Source: Solibaculum_A intestinale
Lineage (GTDB): Bacteria > Bacillota > Clostridia > Oscillospirales > Acutalibacteraceae
NCBI RefSeq assembly: GCF_040096205.1
Contig: NZ_JBBMFD010000009.1
Coordinates: forward strand, 1 to 64,000
Length of the DNA: 64,000 nucleotides
Reading direction: 5' to 3'
The position numbers and the translations under genes were made by a program. How positions within the stretch are numbered: position 1 is the stretch's first letter; every line of letters begins with the position of its first letter. Below are positions 16,470 to 25,636 of this stretch, piece after piece. The notes beneath the pieces are model-generated. The model worked only from the letters and a program-made list of their open reading frames with translations, made no database searches and was not told where the DNA came from.

Positions 16470-17702
16470 ATGAAAGGCAATGTCATCGTCGGGCAGTCGG
16501 GAGGACCGACCGCCGTAATCAATTCCAGTCTGGTAGGCGTTTATAAAACGGCGAAGGACCGGGGTGCGAAAAAAATATACGGCATGCTGCACGGAGTGCA
16601 GGGGCTTTTGGAAGAAAAGGTGGTGGACCTGTCGGAGCACATCCGCAATGACCTAGATATCGAGCTTCTCAAACGAACACCGTCTTCGTATCTGGGTTCC
16701 TGCCGGTATAAGCTGCCCAACATTGCAGAGGACGAAGAAACTTATAAGAAAATTTTTGCTATCCTCAAAAAGCTGCAAATCGAGTATTTCTTTTACATCG
16801 GCGGCAACGATTCGATGGACACCATTAAGAAGCTGTCTGATTACGCCATGATCCGCGGCATTGACATCCGCTTCATTGGCGTTCCCAAAACCATTGACAA
16901 CGACCTGGCTGCTACCGATCACACCCCCGGGTACGGCAGCGCCGCCAAATACATCAGCTCCATCCTCAAGGAGGTCATCCGCGACGGCTTGGTGTACGAT
17001 CAGAAGAACGTCACCATCGTGGAAATCATGGGCCGCAACGCCGGCTGGCTTGCAGGCGCGGCGGCGCTTGCCCGCTGTGAGGACTGCGAAGGACCCGACA
17101 TGATCTTCCTTCCGGAGATCAGCTTTGATATCGACTGCTTCATCGACCGGGTGGACAAAATCCAAAAGGAGAAGGAGTCGGTGGTTATCGCCGTGTCGGA
17201 GGGCATTAAGCTGCCGGATGGCCGCTATGTCTGCGAGCTGACCGATTACGCCCAGTATGTGGACGCCTTTGGCCATAAGCTGCTGGCGGGCACCGCCCGC
17301 TTCCTTGCCAACAAAGCGGCCAAGGAAATCGGCTGCAAAACCCGCGCCATTGAATTCAGTACCCTCCAGCGATGTGCGTCCCATATTGTCTCGCGGGTGG
17401 ACATCACCGAGGCCTTCCAGGTAGGTGGCGCGGCGGTCAAGGCGGCGTTTGAAGGGGAAAGCGGGAAGATGATTACCCTCAAGCGCCTTTCCAACGACCC
17501 CTACCAGTGCACTACCGACATCTACGACGTGCACAAAATCGCCAACGTAGAAAAGCTGGTCCCCCGGGAGTGGATCAATGAGGACGGCACCTATGTCACC
17601 CCTGACTTTGTCAATTACGTGCGCCCCCTCATTCAGGCGGAGCTGACCCCCATTATGGTGGACGGCCTGCCTCGGCACTTGTATTATAAGGATAAAATTT
17701 GA
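16470..17702 (+). CDS. pfp: Pyrophosphate-dependent 6-phosphofructokinase
   Basis: Glycolytic enzyme, 410 aa, phosphorylating fructose 6-phosphate reversibly with PPi rather than ATP; cytosolic. Signature sites are the N-terminal GQSGGPTAVIN, GGND (111-114), whose Asp in place of the ATP-enzyme Gly marks PPi use, PKTIDND (139-145) with catalytic Asp143, and MGRNAGW near 188. Length matches the short (about 400-aa) bacterial PPi enzymes. An AGGAGGCGG-type ribosome site precedes the ATG. It stands alone between its own promoter and a terminator. Together with the class II aldolase at 31.7 kb it fits a PPi-economising anaerobic glycolysis. Confidence 0.92.
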   Translation: MKGNVIVGQSGGPTAVINSSLVGVYKTAKDRGAKKIYGMLHGVQGLLEEKVVDLSEHIRNDLDIELLKRTPSSYLGSCRYKLPNIAEDEETYKKIFAILKKLQIEYFFYIGGNDSMDTIKKLSDYAMIRGIDIRFIGVPKTIDNDLAATDHTPGYGSAAKYISSILKEVIRDGLVYDQKNVTIVEIMGRNAGWLAGAAALARCEDCEGPDMIFLPEISFDIDCFIDRVDKIQKEKESVVIAVSEGIKLPDGRYVCELTDYAQYVDAFGHKLLAGTARFLANKAAKEIGCKTRAIEFSTLQRCASHIVSRVDITEAFQVGGAAVKAAFEGESGKMITLKRLSNDPYQCTTDIYDVHKIANVEKLVPREWINEDGTYVTPDFVNYVRPLIQAELTPIMVDGLPRHLYYKDKI

Positions 17703-17717
17703 TAGAGTGGTGAGGCG

Positions 17718-17764
17718 AAAAGCCCCGCAGCCAAGGGAGGATCTTCCAAGGCTGCGGGGCTTTT
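17718..17764. terminator. Bidirectional terminator between pfp and glucan synthase
   Basis: A 15-bp perfect inverted repeat (AAAAGCCCCGCAGCC at 17718-17732 and its complement at 17750-17764) lies between two converging genes. Each arm ends in A/T four-mers, so it can terminate transcription on both strands. Confidence 0.8.
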
Positions 17765-17779
17765 CCTGTTTCCCTGCGG

Positions 17780-20700
17780 CTATTCGGCCGCTTCCTGGGT
17801 CACCTTACCGTCTTTGTAGCAAATCCGCTTTCCATTTAGCGTCACCTGGGCTTCAAACCCTTTCCAGCCGTCCGGCAGCCGGGGAGAGAACTCCACCTTA
17901 TCCCCGCGGATACGAATCCCCAGCAGCTCTTCGACGAGGATTTTGTAATACCAGGCCGCTGCGCCCGTGTACTGGCTCCAGCCTCCCCGTCCTTGGGCGC
18001 CCTCATGAGCATATACATCCGCCGCCATGGCATAGGGCTCGGTTTTGTAAGCCTTCGCCCGTTCTTCATCCAGGTACTTGCTGACCGGGTTTAAAATTGT
18101 AAGCAGCCGGTATCCATCCTCCACCCGGCCCTCCCTGAGCATGGCCATGGTCAGCCAGCACGCCCCGTGGGTATACTGCCCGCCGTTTTCCCGCAGTCCC
18201 GCCGGGTATGCCTTGACATAGCCCGGATTCTTGACCGACTTGTCAAAAGGCGGGTAAAACAGGCGGATATACCCGCCCTTCTCGTCCACCAGCAGCCGCA
18301 GGCAGGCGTCCAGCGCCCGGTTGCGCCGTTCCTTGTCCGGCATCCCGCACAGCACCGCGAAGGACTGGGAAAGGCTGTCGAGCCGGCACTCGTCCGATTG
18401 CCGGCTACCCATAGGCGTGCCGTCGTCGTAAAAGGCCCTCAGGTACCATTCACCGTCCCATGCGGTTTCGTCCACCGTTTTTTTCAGCCGTTGCGCTTCC
18501 CTGCGGTATCGGTCCGCCCGGTCGGCCTCTCCCCGACCTTCGCATACCGGCGCAAACCGTTCGAGCACCATCGCTAAGAACATGGCAAGCCAAACGCTCT
18601 CGCCTTGCCCCTTTGCGCCCACCAGGTTGTACCCATCGTTCCAGTCGCCGCCGCCCATTTTGGGAAGCCCGTGGCTGCCCCACTGCATGGCCCGTTCGAT
18701 GGCGCTGACCGCGTGGTTATACATGTCCCCGCTCATTAGGGACTGTGCCGGTTCAAAGTACCGCTCCTGCTCATCCTCGCCTAGCTCCGCCCCCGCCAAA
18801 TACGGCACCTGTACCGTCAGAATACGTTCGTCTTCCGTTATCAGCAGGTATTCACACAGCACATAAGGCAGCCAAAGCAAGTCGTCGGAATACCGGGTGC
18901 GCACCCCGTGCATCCGCCCGCCGGTTTTCGGCAGCTGATGCCACCAGTGGAGCACGTCCCCTTCTTCAAACTGATGCGCCGCCGCCCGAATCAAATGCAC
19001 CCGCGCCAGGTCCGGCCGGTTGAGCATGACCGCCAGGCAATCCTGCAATTGGTCCCGGAATCCCCACGCGCCGCCGCACTGGTAAAAGCCGGTGCGTCCC
19101 AAAAAGCGGGAGGACAGCACCTGATGCGGCAGCCACCGGTTGATGAGCTGGTTGAAGGCTTCGTTGGGTGTTTTCACCTGAATGCGCACCTTGGGGGGCG
19201 AAAACCGCAGCTTCGTCGAAAGGATTTCCTTAGCCGCTTCCTCGCCCGCGCCCCAGGAAAGGATAAATTTGACTGTCTCCCGCCGCTTGGGCGGCAGCTT
19301 CCTTTGTACGATCACCACCCCGCAGGGATCGGGGACGGGAGCCAGCACCCGTTCGTTCCATCGGCCCGCCAAAAACGCGCCCCGGTCGCAGGTGCATTCC
19401 TCCGCCCCGCCCTCGCAGGTCAGACACATAGCGCCGGGTACGGCGCTGTTAAAGGGGTTTCGCAAGGTTAGAACCCCTTTTTCCCACTTTGCCGCCAGCT
19501 GCCGCGCCGTGGTACGGTTGACGCCTAAGACCGGCTCGGTATAATACGCCGCCTGTACTTGGATTTCCTCTGTACCAGTGTTCTCCATTTCCAGCGTTAC
19601 CTCCTTTGCGCAACCCTTCTGGGGGACCCGCACCGTCACGGTCGTGTAAACCCTTCCCGCCGTTCCCGTATAAACCGCCTCGCTTGGGGAAAAATGCGCC
19701 CGGCTTTGGTCCACGCAGTCGTAGATGTGCCCGTCCATGCGCAGCAGCACCATTTCGCCCCGGTTGTCGGTACGGGTGTCGTTGTACCAGGGGGTGAGCT
19801 TATTCTCCCGGGCGTTTACCGCCCAGCTAAAACCCAGCGCCCGGTCGGACAGGCAGGTGCCGAACGCTTGGTTTGCCAGAATGAGCACCCAGGGAAGGGA
19901 AGGGGGCATTTCCACCGTAAACCCGTTTTCGGTAAAGACCCCACCTTCCACCGGGAGCAGCGCCTTCCTTGCTTCCACCCGCGGTTCGGCGGAAGAAAAG
20001 GCCGCCGGAATGAAATTGGGAACCGGCGCATCCTCCCGAATCATGGATTTTGGCGCAATGTGGCAGGCCGCCGCTTTGAGTAACGTAATCAGCTCCTCGC
20101 CGTAGCGCATCCGGTCCACCGGATGTACCCCGCCGTTTGCGTGCAAAAGAGGCTCGGCCTCCTCGGCTTTGACCGCGTCCTTGATGGCACCCAGGACCGG
20201 CTGGGCATAGTCGCCCCCTTCCTCAAAGAGAACCGCCAAATCCATCGGGATTCCCGCCCGGTGCAGGCAGGAAAGCAGCCGGATATAGGGCTGCAGGCGG
20301 GCCGCGTCCGCCGCCGTATCCATCTCTACCAGAACAATGGGATTGTCCCCGGAAATGCCCGCTCCCCACAAAGCGGGAATCCCCAGCCGGTTGTGGCGCT
20401 GGGCTTCGAGGATCTCCGGGCTGTCCCGCAAAGGAAAGAAAAGCTTCGGGAGAATGGTTTGTCCTAAGCGTGCTTCCATGCCGCTGCCCGAAAGGGGAGA
20501 GACCGCCGCCTTTTGGGGCTGGAGCGGCCCTTCCTGCCGTACCGCGGCAAACCGTTCCAGCGCTTCTTCGCTGCTTCCCGCCGCACACAGGCAGAGGGTC
20601 ACCGTCTTCTGCCCCTTGGCGGGCAGCTCCAGCCGGCACTTGAGGCACAGCGCCGGGTCCGGCACGCCCTGCCCCTTTTTGAGCCCTTTTTCAAACGCCT

Positions 20701-23700
20701 CCGGTAAAGAAAAAATTCCTCCCGGCCTCGACAGGACCCGTTCCCGGCTGCAATCGTAGGAGAAGGGAATGTCCTCCAAAATTCCCGCCGCCAGAGCCAC
20801 GCTCGACTGGCTTCCCCGCTTTTTGCGGGAAAACAGGATGACCCCGCTTCCCTCGTCGTACTCGCTTTCCACAAAAATCCGGGAAAAAGCGGGATGGGCC
20901 AGATCGTCCGCGTCCTTTGCCAAGCACGGCTCCAGGTACAGCAGCAGCTCCACGCTTTTGCGGGAGCCCCCGTGGTTCCTAATTTGAAACATCCGCTGTT
21001 CGCAAGCCATGCGGGGATGCAAAGCCGCCATCATCCCTGCCTCGATTTCTCCTTTTTTTGCGTAAAAGGCTGTGTAGGAAGGGGCGAATTCCACCCGGTG
21101 GGAAGCTTTGCCCCGGTAAAGGGGCGCTTTGGTCACCGAAAACATCTCATTGCCCGCTTTGATGAAAGCAAAAATCCCCAGCGGGCGGCGCAAAAGGTCG
21201 AAAGACCGCCTCGTTAAATCCAGCCCCCGGTATTTGGAGATCGACGCGCCCGTATCGGTAATGCAAAGCGTCCATTCTCCGTTTTGCAGCAGCTGCATCC
21301 GGGGAGAGGCCGGATTTAGCTGGGTGAATTCCTCTGTTGTGCCGGTAACCCGTCCTGGCTTTTCCGGCACCTCTCTGCGGTCGATATCCTCGAACACCAC
21401 CGCTCCGGACGGGATTTTTTCTTCCAATAACTCTCTTGCCGCATCCATTTGATGGTCCTTGAGAAACCTCCTCTGAAAAATGTCGTTTTTGAGCAGATTG
21501 GCCACCGCCACCAGGCTCATCCCTACATGGTGCGCCATGTAGCTGCGCACAATGGCGAAGGGCGCGTGCTCCACCCGCTTCTTGGTAAAGTCCACTGCCT
21601 CGTAGAACCCGCACCGACCCCTTATTCCCAACCTGGCCAGGCGTTTGAGGTTGGCCATGGACGCCACCGGCTCAAAAGGCAGCGTCAAAAAAGCGGAGTA
21701 GGGGGAAATGACCAGCTCCGCGTCCAGCCCCCGCTTGAGCCCCAGCTTTTGCACCCCGTGGGCCTTGTATTGATAATTGAGCTGTGCGTCGAAGGCGTAA
21801 AACCCGCTTTCGGAGATGCCCCAGGGCACGTCCTTTCCCCGCACGCACCGCCGCTGGCAGTACACGCAAAACCGCAGCGCCTCGAACCCCAAAGACCCTT
21901 CCGGCGACGGCAGCAGCAGATGGGGCATAAAATATTCGAACATAGTCCCCGTCCAGCTGACCGGCCCCGTGTACCCGCCGCTGCGTGCCAGCGTCCGTCC
22001 TAGAGCGCCCCAGTGTTTCTTCGGCACCTGCCTCATTGCCACCGCAAAGTAACTGGTCATGCGCGCTTCGCTCATCAAAAGGTCGTAATAAGACGAGGTC
22101 AGCTCTCCCGCCTGCAAATCGTACCCGATGTGAAAAAGCTTGCGCCGCGGATTATACATAGGGGATAGGTCGGTTTCGGCAATGATTTTGTGAAGCCGCC
22201 CGGCGATTTCGGCAATCCGCCCGTCCTCACCCTTGTATTCCAGCAGCCCCTCCCGGGCCGCCACCGCGCAGCAGGCAAAGTTCCCCGAATCCACTGTGGA
22301 CACATATCGCGGCGCCATAGCCCGCAGGGTCTTCGTGTCGTACCAGTTGAGCAGGTTCCCATGCCACTTTTCCAGCCGCTCAATGGAGGAAACGATCCGC
22401 TCCATCCGGCTTGCCAGCTCCTCGCCTTCGATGAGCCCGAAATCCCGTGCCGCTACCGTGCACAAAAGCAGAAACCCGATGTTCGTCGGGGATGTGCGGT
22501 GGGCGACGGCGGCCACCGGCGCCTCCTGACAGTTGTCGGGCGGCAGGTAATTGTCCTCCGGGCCGCACAGCTCGTCGTAATACCGCCACATGGCCGCCGC
22601 CCAGGAATGGAGTTTTTCCCGGTCCTTGAAGGAAAGAGGACTGCCCACCGGCTTTGCCCCCCGGGAGGTAAACAGGCACAAGGGCAGCAAGAACAAAAAC
22701 GCAAGCCCCGCCAGTTTGGTCAGTCCTTCGGCCGCGAACAGCAATAGCCCCAGCCCGATAAGCTCGCACACCCAGGTCTGCCGTATGGCGCTTCCCAAGT
22801 CGTTTCCATGCTCCGCGTCCGCCGCCGTCACCCAGTCGAGCAGCCCCTTCTTGGATACGAACAGCCGCCACAACGCCCGGCTGATGGCGGACAGGGAAAG
22901 CAGAGCGTTTTTGGGCAGCATAATCAGCCCAAACACCGCCTGGGCCAGCGCGTGCATGGCCTGGGGCATGGCTTTCGAATAATACTTGCGTGACAGCATG
23001 GACAACCCGCCGTGAATGAGCCCGGAAACCAGACCGAACAGCCCGCCTCCCACACAGGAGAGAAGCCCCGCTCCCGCCAGGACCGCCGCCACGTCCCCCG
23101 AAAAGAAGGCCGACGCGATCACGCAGCCCAAAGCGATTACCGGGGTCGCGCTGCGCCTTAGGTTATCAAAGAGCTTGTAGCGGGAAAGCCCGTCCAAAGG
23201 GTTTTTCTTCCCATTTGCTGTTCGATAGCCCTTCGAGAGCCACAGCATGTTCTGCCAGTCCCCCCGGATCCACCGGCCCAACCGCGCCATCCACGGCAGC
23301 ATGGCCGACGGGCACCCGTCGGTCATCTCCACGTCGGACAAAAAGGCCGTGCGCAGAAACCCACTTTCCAAAATGTCGTGGCTGAGCACCTGGTTTTCCG
23401 GGATGGCGGTGTCCAGCAGGGTATAAAACGCCTTTGCGTCAATGAGCCCCTTGCCGGCAAAAATCCCTTCGCCGAACAGGTCCTGGTACAAATCCCCCAC
23501 CGCCGTGTTGTAGGCGGTCACGCCTCCTAACCCCGCCATAATCCGGGAAAACGGGGTCTTGGCGGAGGACGCAAGGTCGGTCTCCATCCGGGGCGCCAGA
23601 ATGCCGTACCCCGCCGTCACCCGTCCGCCTTCTTCTCCGTAAACCGGCCGATTGAGCGGGTGCAGCGCACACGCCACCAACTCGGACACCGTGTTCATCA

Positions 23701-25147
23701 GCGGCTCGGTGTCCGCGTCCAGCGCCAGAAGGTAGCGCACCGAGGGAAGCTGTCCCAGATCCCCTTCGCTCTCCAAAAGCTTCAGCCGTTCTCCCGCCAC
23801 CATCCGGCAAAGCTGGGTGATGGCGCCGCGCTTTCTTTCCCATCCGCTGTAGGCCCGCTGGGTCTTGCTGTATACCCGCGGCCGCACCAGTAGCAAAAAA
23901 CGGTTTCCGTACTGGCGGTTTAAATCCCGGACAATCCGCTTTGCCGCCGCGATGGCGGATACGTCCTCCGGCAACGTAGGCGTGTCCGCCTGCTTTAAGT
24001 CGGCCAGGATGCAGTAAAGGATATTCTTCCCGCCGTTTGTAAAACAAAGCCGCGTCAGCCGCTGCCGCAGGGGCTGGGCCTTTTCCGCCGTAGAGAGTAA
24101 GGTGGAGATGACCACCGCCGTTTTCCCCTCCTCCGGGATGCCTTCACGAAGGTCCATCCGCGGCAGAATGGTGGGCGGGATTCCCTTGAGGGCGAAGTAG
24201 TCCACCGCCGGCTTGACCGCCTCCCAGAGCGGGAAGAACAAAAGCGGGATGCTCCAATACGCTCCACACCAAACTCCCGCCAGCGCAGCGATGGCCGCCG
24301 CCAGTACCACGTTGACGGTAAGGGCCGTCACGCCCCGCCGCCTGCGCTTGTGAAGAAACGTGCGTTCCTCCAAAATCCAGTAGCCGATGTGGCGTTGTCG
24401 CTCTTCAGAAGCCGCCTGCGCGTTTGTAAGCGCCTCCTCTGCCACCTGGATCTCGGAAACCCGCCGCCGGATGGCCAGATCGCTGATCCTGCCCCGGTAA
24501 AGGGCCCTTGATTCCTCCGCCATCTTCGGATAGGTCCCCGTAGGGTCCCTGCGCAGGATTTCTTCCACCGGGCTAAACGGCTCGGTGATAAGCCCAAAGT
24601 CCAAGTTCGGGATTTCCTGGATAGACCCTACCGCCGCACCCATGCGTAAGGCTGCCGCCCCGTCCCGTTTTCCTTCGCAGCACTTGGCCGCCTGGTGCAG
24701 AAGCGCCGCCTTGAGCATCGGCTCGATGAAATCCAGCTCGCATCCCTCCAGCGGCCGTACCTTTCCCGCCTCTTTGAGGATCCCGGTCAGCGTCTCCTCC
24801 GAGAATCCCCCTGTTTTCGCGCACAGCAGCTCGCACAGCCGGTACACTGCCCACATCCGGTCCTCTCGGCGCGTAGGCAGAGGCCGCGCCGTCTTCATCA
24901 CCCGCAGAAGGGAACGCCCCTCCCGTTCCAGCAGGTAGAAGTTGTCGCACAGCCATTCGGCCACCCCGTGCCGGTCGTCGTTTTGCAATTCTTCCCGGTA
25001 ATGCCGCCGCAGTATATTTAGGTCGCTCTCCACCTGCCGCTTGATCGCCGGCGCCTTGCGAAACTGGAGTTCTCCAGGCGCTCCGATCTGCTCGGCAAGA
25101 CCGACATTCTGACGGTTTTTCTGTGTTGCAGCCATGAAACGTACCAT
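17780..25147 (-). CDS. Cyclic beta-1,2-glucan synthase-like protein (GT84-GH94)
   Basis: Giant multidomain membrane enzyme, 2455 aa, NdvB/Cgs type, predicted to polymerise UDP-glucose into beta-1,2-glucan and process it. N-terminal region about 1-270; membrane hairpin about 273-315; GT84 transferase about 320-650 with DADTEP near 477 and RGDWQ near 625; further membrane segments about 670-825; a glycoamylase-like (GH144-type) domain about 850-1260; beta-sandwich and GH94 phosphorylase-type domains about 1300-2400, with GGGDWNDGYN near 2165 holding the expected catalytic Asp. ATG at 25147 is preceded by AAGGGTAAGG; an ATG 12 bases later is possible. A lone gene with no exporter beside it. Product linkage and ring closure are inferred from family, not shown. 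Confidence 0.85.
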   Translation of the reverse strand: MVRFMAATQKNRQNVGLAEQIGAPGELQFRKAPAIKRQVESDLNILRRHYREELQNDDRHGVAEWLCDNFYLLEREGRSLLRVMKTARPLPTRREDRMWAVYRLCELLCAKTGGFSEETLTGILKEAGKVRPLEGCELDFIEPMLKAALLHQAAKCCEGKRDGAAALRMGAAVGSIQEIPNLDFGLITEPFSPVEEILRRDPTGTYPKMAEESRALYRGRISDLAIRRRVSEIQVAEEALTNAQAASEERQRHIGYWILEERTFLHKRRRRGVTALTVNVVLAAAIAALAGVWCGAYWSIPLLFFPLWEAVKPAVDYFALKGIPPTILPRMDLREGIPEEGKTAVVISTLLSTAEKAQPLRQRLTRLCFTNGGKNILYCILADLKQADTPTLPEDVSAIAAAKRIVRDLNRQYGNRFLLLVRPRVYSKTQRAYSGWERKRGAITQLCRMVAGERLKLLESEGDLGQLPSVRYLLALDADTEPLMNTVSELVACALHPLNRPVYGEEGGRVTAGYGILAPRMETDLASSAKTPFSRIMAGLGGVTAYNTAVGDLYQDLFGEGIFAGKGLIDAKAFYTLLDTAIPENQVLSHDILESGFLRTAFLSDVEMTDGCPSAMLPWMARLGRWIRGDWQNMLWLSKGYRTANGKKNPLDGLSRYKLFDNLRRSATPVIALGCVIASAFFSGDVAAVLAGAGLLSCVGGGLFGLVSGLIHGGLSMLSRKYYSKAMPQAMHALAQAVFGLIMLPKNALLSLSAISRALWRLFVSKKGLLDWVTAADAEHGNDLGSAIRQTWVCELIGLGLLLFAAEGLTKLAGLAFLFLLPLCLFTSRGAKPVGSPLSFKDREKLHSWAAAMWRYYDELCGPEDNYLPPDNCQEAPVAAVAHRTSPTNIGFLLLCTVAARDFGLIEGEELASRMERIVSSIERLEKWHGNLLNWYDTKTLRAMAPRYVSTVDSGNFACCAVAAREGLLEYKGEDGRIAEIAGRLHKIIAETDLSPMYNPRRKLFHIGYDLQAGELTSSYYDLLMSEARMTSYFAVAMRQVPKKHWGALGRTLARSGGYTGPVSWTGTMFEYFMPHLLLPSPEGSLGFEALRFCVYCQRRCVRGKDVPWGISESGFYAFDAQLNYQYKAHGVQKLGLKRGLDAELVISPYSAFLTLPFEPVASMANLKRLARLGIRGRCGFYEAVDFTKKRVEHAPFAIVRSYMAHHVGMSLVAVANLLKNDIFQRRFLKDHQMDAARELLEEKIPSGAVVFEDIDRREVPEKPGRVTGTTEEFTQLNPASPRMQLLQNGEWTLCITDTGASISKYRGLDLTRRSFDLLRRPLGIFAFIKAGNEMFSVTKAPLYRGKASHRVEFAPSYTAFYAKKGEIEAGMMAALHPRMACEQRMFQIRNHGGSRKSVELLLYLEPCLAKDADDLAHPAFSRIFVESEYDEGSGVILFSRKKRGSQSSVALAAGILEDIPFSYDCSRERVLSRPGGIFSLPEAFEKGLKKGQGVPDPALCLKCRLELPAKGQKTVTLCLCAAGSSEEALERFAAVRQEGPLQPQKAAVSPLSGSGMEARLGQTILPKLFFPLRDSPEILEAQRHNRLGIPALWGAGISGDNPIVLVEMDTAADAARLQPYIRLLSCLHRAGIPMDLAVLFEEGGDYAQPVLGAIKDAVKAEEAEPLLHANGGVHPVDRMRYGEELITLLKAAACHIAPKSMIREDAPVPNFIPAAFSSAEPRVEARKALLPVEGGVFTENGFTVEMPPSLPWVLILANQAFGTCLSDRALGFSWAVNARENKLTPWYNDTRTDNRGEMVLLRMDGHIYDCVDQSRAHFSPSEAVYTGTAGRVYTTVTVRVPQKGCAKEVTLEMENTGTEEIQVQAAYYTEPVLGVNRTTARQLAAKWEKGVLTLRNPFNSAVPGAMCLTCEGGAEECTCDRGAFLAGRWNERVLAPVPDPCGVVIVQRKLPPKRRETVKFILSWGAGEEAAKEILSTKLRFSPPKVRIQVKTPNEAFNQLINRWLPHQVLSSRFLGRTGFYQCGGAWGFRDQLQDCLAVMLNRPDLARVHLIRAAAHQFEEGDVLHWWHQLPKTGGRMHGVRTRYSDDLLWLPYVLCEYLLITEDERILTVQVPYLAGAELGEDEQERYFEPAQSLMSGDMYNHAVSAIERAMQWGSHGLPKMGGGDWNDGYNLVGAKGQGESVWLAMFLAMVLERFAPVCEGRGEADRADRYRREAQRLKKTVDETAWDGEWYLRAFYDDGTPMGSRQSDECRLDSLSQSFAVLCGMPDKERRNRALDACLRLLVDEKGGYIRLFYPPFDKSVKNPGYVKAYPAGLRENGGQYTHGACWLTMAMLREGRVEDGYRLLTILNPVSKYLDEERAKAYKTEPYAMAADVYAHEGAQGRGGWSQYTGAAAWYYKILVEELLGIRIRGDKVEFSPRLPDGWKGFEAQVTLNGKRICYKDGKVTQEAAE

Positions 25148-25242
25148 CCTTACCCTTGAAAGTACCGGACGCGGTGATTGCGCATCCGCAGTTCACAGGA
25201 TATTGTTTCCATGGACGGCGAAAAAATACCCGGCTGCTTTTC

Positions 25243-25500
25243 TTATTCACAAGGCTTCGGCCGTTCCCGGTGGGAAAAGACCACGTCCGCTCTCGCTTCT
25301 TTCCGGTCGCTCCGGCCGCACAGATAATCTGCGCTGACCCGGTAAAGATCGCAAAGCTCCACCATATCGCCAATCCGAATCCGCGCCGTGCCTGCTTCCA
25401 TTGCCTGGTACCGTTTTTTCGAGGTCCCGATGTACGTGGCCACCTGTTCCTGGGAAATCCCCGCCTCCAGACGCAGCTGCTTGATTCGCTCCATTGTCAT
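25243..25500 (-). CDS. Small Xre-family HTH regulator
   Basis: An 85-aa protein that is essentially one Cro/CI-type helix-turn-helix: MERIKQLRLEAGISQEQVAT (helices 1-2) then GTSKKRYQAMEAGTARI (recognition helix region) and LCDLYRVSADYLCG. The C-terminal 20 residues are charged. An AAAGGAGGCGGTTTT ribosome site precedes the ATG at 25500. It sits 95 bases upstream of the glucan synthase gene on the same strand and could regulate it, itself, or both; tandem repeats in its own leader are candidate operators. Confidence 0.85.
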   Translation of the reverse strand: MTMERIKQLRLEAGISQEQVATYIGTSKKRYQAMEAGTARIRIGDMVELCDLYRVSADYLCGRSDRKEARADVVFSHRERPKPCE

Positions 25501-25504
25501 AAAA

Positions 25505-25541
25505 CCGCCTCCTTTTTCCGCAAGGATACCTCCTTTTCCGG
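25505..25541 (-). promoter_or_regulatory. Tandem repeat in the xre leader (candidate operator)
   Basis: Two near-identical direct repeats, CGGAAAAAGGAGG and CGGAAAAGGAGG on the minus strand, lie just before the xre ATG; the proximal one contains the ribosome site. A TATACT -10 is at 25578-25573. Binding of the Xre protein here would block translation or transcription, but this is inference. Confidence 0.3.
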
Positions 25542-25636
25542 AAAAAAACAGGGCCTGATACTACTAATAGGAAGTATAGCAATTGTTTTTGCAAAAAAAT
25601 TCGGCCCCCTGGTTTCCCAGAGGGCCGAAGCTCGCC

